64,000 bases of DNA. It comes from Onthophagus taurus (taxonomy: Eukaryota > Arthropoda > Insecta > Coleoptera > Scarabaeidae). Under the pieces are notes generated by a model. It did no database searches and had not been told where the DNA came from. It was given only the letters and a program-made list of their open reading frames with translations. A program made the position numbers and the translations under genes. The DNA lies in contig NC_091968.1 of assembly GCF_036711975.1 (NCBI RefSeq), forward strand, positions 27,327,001-27,391,000. Direction: 5' to 3'. Positions 57,046-64,000 of this stretch are shown here, piece by piece; the stretch's first letter is position 1, and each line of letters starts with the position of its first letter.

Positions 57046-57966
57046 TTAACGCCAATTTATTTTATTATTAATTATAAAAAGTGTATAAAATGTTAAGTAA
57101 AAGAATAAATAAAACGTTGAAATCTTTCTAGCGCCACCATTACGTCTATGTAAAGGTTGAATCGTCGGAATCCGATGATTAACATTAACTAAAAACGCGT
57201 ATTTAGCATCTTTACATTTACTTAAATTCCACAAAACTATTCCCATTAAATGAGATTGATAAACTCCAATTGCTCCGAAAACATTCTTACAATTACTATT
57301 ATTAACCATCCAATTATTAACGCAAATGTAGTCGTCACTTTTATTTAAATCTACACCTTGTTTATCAAACAAATCTCGACACATTTCTCTTTCAGAATAA
57401 ACCACGTGGCCACAAATCAAATTAAAAATTGTCGCATCTATTTTCGTTACATTCAAACTTGTCGTTATATTTAAATCTTTATTTTTCACTCTCAACGTTC
57501 TTTTATTCAAAATCGGTACAAATCCCAAAACGTCGATAAAAACGGACTCTTTTCTTTTGGCGATTTGAAGGAACTCGATATCGTTCATAATCGGCAATGA
57601 TTTCGTCTTTAACGTCATCCTTAACGTTAACTCTAACAAGCATATCTCGAGTTTGTTCATTTCGACTTGGTTTTTTAACCGGACATCTGAAACGTGTTCG
57701 ATTTCTTGTTCCCAATTCGACATTTTCAAATCGAAACCGGCGAAAACGGTGATGTTTATCGCGTTTTCGCAACAATATCCCGCTGTTATTATGTAATCGG
57801 TACTCATTATCGCTCCGGTACAATATCTGGTGGTGATATTTGTTGTTGTTACAACCAAAGTTGTTGATGCCAAATGTTCAGCGTCGCAACCGGTATATTC
57901 TTTGTGGTATTCGGCGGATTCTTTAGAAAACGTTGATAAAATAATAAAAATTAATGTCAATTTCAT
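57046..57966 (-). CDS. Diverged secreted S1A homologue with hydrophobic C-terminus
   Basis: 306 aa. The signal peptide is MKLTLIFIILSTFSKESA. The fold is recognisable from YCTGAIMSTDYIITAGYCC (His site changed to Tyr), KLEICLLEL (Asp site changed to Glu) and CKNVFGAIGVY (Ser loop lost). There is no activation motif. It has many N-glycosylation sequons (NIT, NTS-like, NNS, NLS). The last ~33 residues hold a hydrophobic segment (FYLFFYLTFYTLFII) after RRNGGAR, which could be a membrane anchor or a GPI signal; the polar ending INNKINWR is less typical of GPI. It is convergent with the gene ending at 57034. Confidence 0.75.
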   Translation of the reverse strand: MKLTLIFIILSTFSKESAEYHKEYTGCDAEHLASTTLVVTTTNITTRYCTGAIMSTDYIITAGYCCENAINITVFAGFDLKMSNWEQEIEHVSDVRLKNQVEMNKLEICLLELTLRMTLKTKSLPIMNDIEFLQIAKRKESVFIDVLGFVPILNKRTLRVKNKDLNITTSLNVTKIDATIFNLICGHVVYSEREMCRDLFDKQGVDLNKSDDYICVNNWMVNNSNCKNVFGAIGVYQSHLMGIVLWNLSKCKDAKYAFLVNVNHRIPTIQPLHRRNGGARKISTFYLFFYLTFYTLFIINNKINWR

Positions 57967-58100
57967 GACGTTTATGACATTAATTAAAAAATTAATAAAA
58001 TTAAAAGTTAAAAAGAATAATAGTAAATTAATGATGGATGTGGCGCCATCTGTTAAAATATATTAACGCTAAAATAAGTTATTTAATGAATTAAATTAAT

Positions 58101-58970
58101 TTATACAAAAATTGTTTAATATTTTATTTGCCATAATAGGATTGCATTCAATTGTTTTTAATACAGAAAACAAATGAGTAACGAATAACACTTAAATTTT
58201 TTTAAATGGCAATGTTGGGCAATATTAGGCTCATTTGATAGAGCTTACTTTTGTCTTTACAATGACGTAAAATTTTTGTACCGTTACATCAGACAATTTT
58301 TGAAAAAAATGTAAAAACTGTTTATTAAGAAAATTTACCCAATAACATTAATCTAGATATCCGAGAAAATTCAAATAAATCTAAAAAATAGTATATTAAA
58401 AAACTAGTTTCGTAAGAAATCGCTACTTTTTGTAATTCGCGTTTTTATCGTTTTTTTTTAACAAAAATAAAATACATTTTGACAATGTAGGGAAATAGGT
58501 ATGTAGCAGTTGGTAACACAGTAACACTTGAAAACAGAAAATATATTCACCTGAAAAAAATGTTTCATGTACAGTTCCCAAAATAAGAGACATTATTCAG
58601 AATTCAATGTCCTCATCATTGTGCACCTTGTATTCGATGCTAAGAACGTATTTAAATATCCATAGACAAACATTGTCACATTGACAACTAGAAAGATTAA
58701 TGACCGAATGTCACCAACTTGAACTGGTTCCATAAAATGTTACTAAAATCTTATTACAGCATCGGATGTTGTAAGCAATCTCATTACAGCACCCGTTTGA
58801 GTACTGTAATAGCTTTCATTACCGTCGCGAATTACAAAAAACTCTTTACGTCATCGTAAAGCCATTTAAAGAGCTTTAAACATTATTCGTTGCTCATTTG
58901 TTTTCTGAAATAAAAACAATTGAATGCCGTCTTATTATGGCAAATAAAATATTAAACAACTTTTGTATAA
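58101..58970. mobile_element. Non-autonomous element with ~85-bp inverted ends
   Basis: ttatacaaaaattgtttaat at 58101 and the following ~85 bp are mirrored by sequence ending in aacaacttttgtataa at about 58970. The interior is AT-rich with no coding signal. Confidence 0.6.
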
Positions 58971-59007
58971 AATGTTTTTTTATAAAGTTGATATCTACCA
59001 AGATATA

Positions 59008-59256
59008 CAGTGTCCGCCAAAAAATCGGAAACACCCGTTTTTTTCTGTTCCATTGCATCTACATTTCTGAAATTTAGTTTGTATGGGAGGTTCATATCGA
59101 TCTTTCGATCTAAAATATGTTCGAAATGGCTGCCACTTTCAGTCTACGAAGTAGACCATAACTTCGTTATGTTAAATGGAATGCTACACTTTTTATTGCA
59201 CCTTTTATTTATATGCGAAAAAAAATCGGGTGTTGCTGACTTTTTGACGGACACTG
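59008..59256. mobile_element. TA-flanked MITE
   Basis: A 249-bp element with ends cagtgtccgccaaaaaatcg and its near-complement, flanked by TA (59006-59007 and 59257-59258). The open frame across it is incidental. Confidence 0.7.
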
Positions 59257-59867
59257 TATACTATATTCCATACATAATGGGTACGCTGTATTTTATAATT
59301 GTTAAGTAGTTATTAAGTAGTGTTTATACAGGGTGTGTCAAATGTCTGGAATATAGCCAATAACTTCGCCATTTGTGGTTTTAAAGAAAAATGTTTCAAA
59401 TACAAGTATCATTATTAATCGTGGCGCATTTTTTGTCGGTATTTGCTTGTTTGTATTGTTTTTTGTTTCGTTGCTATGGCAACCAATATTGTTATTTTAA
59501 ATGGGATGCATATGTTTTTTTTGCATACTTTGATAATTGGATAAGTCCCTCTATACGATGAACATATCAAATTATATGGTTGTATGAGAAAAAAATCGAG
59601 AAAAATGCGTTGTCTGAAAATATTAAATCAGTAATTGTGTCAATCAAAAAATGTCAAAAAAACAATTGACAAGGGGTCAGCAATTCTAAGGCATAGGACT
59701 CAACTATTTAAGAAATCATTTTTATACAAGGTTGCAAAGTATTTCATTGATCTTAATTGTTGCTTTTGTTTTAAGTCGAGATATGAATTTAAAAAGGCCG
59801 TCATAAAATATTAATCTGATGTGAGTTGTGCCAATAAACATTATTATTATTATTATTATTAAAATTA

Positions 59868-60745
59868 AGCCAAGGTCACTCGCGGCCGAGGCATTAGAGT
59901 TGACACCATTTTAGAACTACAGCTATTATCTACTATTGCATTTCATTGAACTAAATTGTAGCGCCTCGCCCGAGAGCGACTTCGGCTTAGCTTTATAGGA
60001 AAGGTGTATATTGAATAATATTTTGTCATTATGGTGTTAACCTTAATGCCTCGGTCGTAAGCGACCTCGGTTAGCTTTATAGGAGAGGTATATGTTATAT
60101 ATTATTGCATTAATATAGGTTCAACTTTAATGCCTCGGCCGCAAGCGACCTCTGCTTAGATTTATAGAAAAGGTGTATATTGTATAATATTGCATTAATA
60201 TGGGTTCAACTTTAATGCCTCGGCCGCAAGCGACCTCGGCTTAACATTATAGAGAAGGTATACATAGTATAATATTGTGTCATTATGGTGTTAACCTTAA
60301 TGCCTCGGCCGCAAGCGACCTCGGCTTAACTTTATAGTGAAGGTGTATATTATATAATATTGTATCATTATGTGGTGTTAACCTTAATGCCTCGGCTTAA
60401 CTTTATTGTGAAGGTGTATATTATATAATATTGTGTCATTATGGTGTTAACCTTAATGCCTCGGCCGCAAGCGACCTCGGCTTAGCTTTATAGGAAAGGT
60501 GTGTGTTGTATAATATTATATCAATATAGTGTTAACTCTAATACCTCGGCCGCAAGCGACCTCGGCTTAACTTTATAGTAAAGCTGTATTTTGTATAATA
60601 TTATATTAATATGGTGTCAAGTCTAGTGCCTCGGCCGCAAGCCACCTCGGCTTAACTTTATAGTAAAGCTGTATTTTGTATATTATATTAATATGGTGTC
60701 AACTCTAGTGCCTCGGCCGCAAGCGACCTCGGCTTAACTTTATAC
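59868..60745 (-). repeat. CpG-rich ~85-bp tandem array
   Basis: About ten copies of gcctcggccgcaagcgacct followed by an AT-rich linker (cggcttaactttatagtgaa ... attatggtgttaaccttaat), spacing 83-88 bp. One copy near 60391 has lost the middle of its core. The first copy (59868-59890) is inverted. It is the mirror of the intron copies at 49690-50110. Confidence 0.88.
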
Positions 60746-60757
60746 GAAAAGTTAAAA

Positions 60758-60822
60758 AAGATGTGGCGCCATCTCTTAAAATATATTAACGCTAAAATAA
60801 ATTATTTAATGAATGAGTTAAT
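60758..60822. repeat. Direct repeat of 58037-58106
   Basis: gatgtggcgccatctcttaa and the following ~50 bp repeat almost exactly the block at 58037-58106 in the same orientation, 2.7 kb apart. The region between (MITEs and the CpG array) thus lies between two copies. Confidence 0.75.
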
Positions 60823-61038
60823 TTTAAGATTACGAGAAAATTAAGAAAAAATGAATCAACTTATTATGTATTCCTTGTAAAACCTCATTAAATATTCTTG
60901 AAACGTATTTTCTACGTTACGAGCCTTGTAACGAGTACGTGGCTCTTTTTGGCCGTCAAAACAAAAAAAATATTGCGTAAACTATCGAATAATAGGCCAA
61001 TGTTGAATGAATAAATTTGTTATTATAAAAAAAATAAG

Positions 61039-61073
61039 TATAAATACCCCGACGTATTTCATTAAAAATCAGT
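61039..61073 (+). promoter_or_regulatory. TATA box and initiator of the YGPP-type gene
   Basis: tataaata at 61039-61046 and an arthropod-type initiator tcagt at 61069-61073, about 30 bp apart, give a start site ~43 bp before the ATG at 61114. Confidence 0.7.
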
Positions 61074-61113
61074 TTCAATTAAGACACCATAACAACAAAA
61101 ACAACAATCAACA

Positions 61114-61689
61114 ATGTTTAAAATAGTGCTTCTTTTAACCATCTTTACCATCGCATCATCAGAAAAATTAGATGGCTACAACTATAATAGACCAACAATA
61201 GCATTTCTTTTACCACGCCAACAGCTAGTTTTACCACGTCAACAACAACTTCCTGAAATTTATGGCCCCCCACAAAGTTTTTCTTCCCCTCAAAGCGAGT
61301 ATGGACCACCACTTCCAACTGAATTAACTCCACCGGAAGTTGATTTAGAACCAAGAGAAGAAAGTGAAGATGTTTTAACAACCACTGAGATGCCAACGAC
61401 AACCGAGGAGGTTCCAAAAGAAGCGGAAGAAATTAAAGAAAGTAAAGACGTCGAAGAAATTGAAGGTGACGTTGAAAATAAAGAAGTTGAAGATGCGAAA
61501 AACGAGGAAGGTGTTTATTATATTTATCACCCATCTGGGTTGTTACAAAGAATCATTTATACGACTAACAACGATGTGAGAAATATGGCTTATACCGCTC
61601 AATTTAGATACAAAGATGTCGAACCGATTAGAGATCCAGTTTATACTTATGATCCAGAAACTTTAGTTTTGAGACAAATTGTGGCTTAG
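61114..61689 (+). CDS. Secreted YGPP-motif protein, cuticle-like
   Basis: 191 aa. The signal peptide is MFKIVLLLTIFTIASSE. Residues ~25-75 are rich in Pro and Gln with IYGPP and EYGPP motifs and a repeated LPRQQ. Residues ~80-130 are acidic (Glu/Asp/Lys with a TTTEMPTTTEE segment that could be O-glycosylated). The end is a conserved-looking block (VYYIYHPSGLLQRIIYTTNN, then YTAQFRYKDVEPIRDPVYTY). This layout matches small insect secreted proteins with YGPP motifs (possibly the DUF4794 group, from memory and unverified). No enzyme motif is seen. The function is unknown; an extracellular matrix or cuticle role is a guess. Confidence 0.8.
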   Translation: MFKIVLLLTIFTIASSEKLDGYNYNRPTIAFLLPRQQLVLPRQQQLPEIYGPPQSFSSPQSEYGPPLPTELTPPEVDLEPREESEDVLTTTEMPTTTEEVPKEAEEIKESKDVEEIEGDVENKEVEDAKNEEGVYYIYHPSGLLQRIIYTTNNDVRNMAYTAQFRYKDVEPIRDPVYTYDPETLVLRQIVA

Positions 61690-61791
61690 TTTTATTTTTA
61701 TTTATTTTATTGTAACCTTGGTGGATGTATTTAATTAAAAAGAGCACTTATTATTTACGCATTTTTATTTCAATTTTAATTCAAAAAATTT

Positions 61792-62607
61792 TTAATTTTG
61801 TTGTTCGTTGATCCAAGAGACGAAAGAAGAAACTCTGGTGAAAACATCTGGACGTCCGTTAGCGCATGGGTTTCCCCAGGAAACGATACCGATTTGTTTA
61901 CCATTAGCAGCTAATGGACCACCAGAGTCACCATGGCAGACACCTTCTCCTCTTTGGGTGAGGGTGCAAATGTTACTGTCGAAGATGGTGTTGCTTCCCC
62001 AAGATGATTGGCATTCTTCGTTGCTGATGGTTTTCAAGGCGAGGTATTGCAAGTTATTTGGAGCAGATCCAGGGTAACTGGTGGTTCCCCATCCGGAGAT
62101 GACACAATCTCCAGTTCCGGTAACATCGGATTCGGGTTCAATGGCTTTAACATTGTCGTTGAATTGAATTGGGGAGGAGACTCGGAGGAGGGCAATATCA
62201 TTTTCGATGGTGTTAGGATTGTATCCGGAGTGGGCAATGATTTTGCTAACGCTGTATCTGTCACCACCACTGTTCAAAGTGGTAGATCCAGTAACAACGG
62301 TGTAAGAACTAGCAGATCCACCATAAACGCAATGGGCAGCGGTCAAAACCCAGTTTTCGTTAAGGATGGAACCACCACAAGTGTGACTTCCGGAGGATCC
62401 TCTCAAAGAGATTTGGTAAGGGAATTGACCAACAGCGGCATCATCACCACCAACGATACGCCAGTTGTAGCTGTCATCGATTTTGGTATCGATGGCGTAG
62501 CCTGATATAAATGACAAAGTAAAAAAGCGAATCAAAAAAATTAAAAATTTTATCTTACCAAAGGCAACAGCGAAAAGAGCTGAGAATGCAACGATGAATT
62601 TGACCAT
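61792..62607 (-). CDS. Brachyurin/chymotrypsin-like serine protease
   Basis: Exon 1 (62559-62607) encodes MVKFIVAFSALFAVAF. A 57-bp phase-1 intron (62502-62558, GT-AG) happens to be open in frame. Exon 2 is 61792-62501, giving 252 aa. A propeptide ends YNWR|IVGG. The triad is His in TAAHC, Asp in ENDIAL and Ser in GDSGGPL. The S1 pocket is Gly189/Val190, Gly216, Asp226 (RPDVFTRV), the arrangement of crab brachyurin collagenase, which cleaves with broad specificity. Codon use is more GC-rich than in the cluster genes, as often seen in highly expressed gut enzymes. Midgut digestion is a reasonable inference. Confidence 0.92.
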   Translation of the reverse strand: MVKFIVAFSALFAVAFGKIKFLIFLIRFFTLSFISGYAIDTKIDDSYNWRIVGGDDAAVGQFPYQISLRGSSGSHTCGGSILNENWVLTAAHCVYGGSASSYTVVTGSTTLNSGGDRYSVSKIIAHSGYNPNTIENDIALLRVSSPIQFNDNVKAIEPESDVTGTGDCVISGWGTTSYPGSAPNNLQYLALKTISNEECQSSWGSNTIFDSNICTLTQRGEGVCHGDSGGPLAANGKQIGIVSWGNPCANGRPDVFTRVSSFVSWINEQQN

Positions 62608-62642
62608 TTTGAATATTCTGCCATTGGAATGAATTGGTGCCG

Positions 62643-62650
62643 TTTATATA
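62643..62650 (-). promoter_or_regulatory. TATA box of the brachyurin-like gene
   Basis: On the minus strand tatataaa at 62650-62643 lies 36 bp before the ATG at 62607. The implied 5' leader is very short. Confidence 0.6.
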
Positions 62651-62699
62651 GTATATTTCAACAAAAAATTGAAATAGATTACATTGTTTTTAGGCGAAA

Positions 62700-64000
62700 C
62701 CTTTATCAGCATATCGGAAGCATAGAGTAAATCCCCTCATAAATCTATAAATAATAACTGACAAAATGAAGTGTTTTAAATGATGTGTACAGAAAAAATA
62801 CTGAAAGATGACAATACAGTTTTGAAATGCATATATTGCACTAATAAAAGGAATAATTTCAAAATTGTAATCCAACACTTCAAGAATTACAACATCACAT
62901 GAGTTCAAATTTAGGACTACATACTGAAGTATTCTTCCTTTATTTATGTCAAATGAGAATACATTTGTTCTGCGTGGAAGCCCTAAGAGTAAAAAAGGCT
63001 CATTTCGTGAATGACCAAACTTCATAGACATTATCAGAACGCCATGCCACAACGCCTCATATCATTGTGAACATTTTTGGTGAACTCTAAACAAAACTAA
63101 GGTGGAGATTATCTTCTCTTGCTTTTATGTCAACCCAGGTGGTACGAATAACGTTTAGAAAATGCTGGTTTTCTCGTTAACTCGCTTAGATTTGATTCGG
63201 TAACTCATTCAGAAACATACAAGGCTAGTGATCAGGATTTCGTTGCTTAATACATTTCCTTTACGACACAAACAGTTTATTTATGGCAGAGGTTTTTACC
63301 AACCGTTCTTTGACATTTCAGATTTCGCCAATTCTCTAATTTATTTAAATTAGCACAGCGTTTTGTGAATCCCAAACAAATCCAGAGTCATAACATCGTT
63401 GATAACATTGACAGAAAGATTCTCGATTTAGTGTATTTAGTGCCATTTATAGCATAAAGGATTCCTCCTTAGATGCAATATTCCAAATTTGAGCTACGCT
63501 TGTTGAAGTCTTCTTTAGATGTGACTAATCTATGGAAAGTATTCCTGCAGTCACCATTAAATCTGATTGCAACATTTTTACAAAGTTACGAATGGAGTAT
63601 AGTGAGATTGCCAAAACTATATAGTTTTGTAATGATGTGTTTTGGATACAATGAAAATTCATACTTCTAATCTTTAAAGATAAGCTACTCGCTACAGATA
63701 ACCTAAAACTTTTCCGGAAACAGCAGTTCCATTTAGGACGTCTCTGAACAATGTTTAGAAGCTTTATTGATAAAAAACCTTATTGTGCAAAAAGTTTCAA
63801 AAACTGTAAGAAATGGAAATAGCCAACATTTAAATACACACATGTATGCTAATGATTTAAAAACAAGATTTTCCCACATCTCCTCACCTCTTGATTGTTT
63901 GAGATTGCAATCTAATTTAAATAATCTTCATAAATTAACACTAATTCAATCAGTTATATGTATTTTTTATTGGAAACTTGCTTTATATTTTCAAGTTCAA
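62700..64000. other. No recognisable feature
   Basis: AT-rich sequence with only short reading frames. No domain, repeat family or transposon end was recognised. Confidence 0.4.

Noticed and set aside
57503-57823. Alternative minus-strand frame of 106 codons
   Set aside because: It lies inside the diverged S1A gene in another frame and is rich in Arg without a domain.
62008-62505. Plus-strand frame of 165 codons
   Set aside because: It is the complement of the brachyurin-like exon, whose motifs are unambiguous.
62690-63670. Short frames right of the brachyurin-like gene
   Set aside because: No motif, signal peptide, splice pattern or codon bias supports them.

Overview
The window looks like insect nuclear DNA, most likely from a beetle, though the order is an inference. 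It is AT-rich, with short phase-1 introns and a TATA plus TCAGT-type arthropod core promoter at one gene. It carries many decayed retrotransposons and DNA transposons (R1/I-like, CR1-like, RTE, piggyBac, Harbinger, Tc1/mariner) and several large tandem-repeat arrays. No RNA gene, CRISPR or bacterial feature was seen.

The organising theme is a cluster of secreted S1A (chymotrypsin-fold) serine protease genes. Eight keep the His/Asp/Ser triad and a dibasic- or Arg-type activation site: 5674-6551(-), 6689-7504(+), 13287-14102(+), 17333-18238(-), 22832-23650(-), 31500-32501(+), 36705-37505(-) and 37611-38408(+). Two pairs are head to head with 105-137 bp between start codons. To the right lie four diverged relatives. 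46474-48420 is a 648-aa protein with a long acidic 20-residue repeat region and no catalytic triad. 48524-49437 has lost His57 and Ser195. 49592-57034 has a lysine-rich leader, a 6.2-kb intron and Glu in the oxyanion hole. 57046-57966 has no triad and a hydrophobic tail. A conventional brachyurin/chymotrypsin-like gene (61792-62607) and a small secreted YGPP-type protein (61114-61689) close the window.

Layout: 1-3730 holds R1-like and CR1-like retroelement relics with TTGGG-like tracts. 3829-22760 holds protease genes separated by arrays of a palindromic ~128-bp satellite, with transposons inserted between and within them. 23940-29960 is an AT-rich 342/385-bp tandem array. 29985-36600 holds retroelement relics, one protease gene and a Tc1-like element. 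36705-38408 is a divergent protease pair. 38630-44550 is a 196-bp tandem array with degenerate flanks and two MITEs. 44790-46273 is a PIF/Harbinger element with TAA target-site duplications. 46474-57966 is the pseudoprotease block; its large intron contains CpG-rich repeats, a foldback element and a 5'-truncated LINE. 58100-60740 holds MITEs and an ~85-bp CpG-rich array.

The active-type proteases share an unusual S1 pocket (Gly189 with Glu226) and a sequon beside it. This suggests one specificity class that expanded locally, then produced catalytically dead secreted derivatives with new charged domains. What the cluster does (digestion, seminal fluid, immunity, venom) cannot be told from sequence alone.
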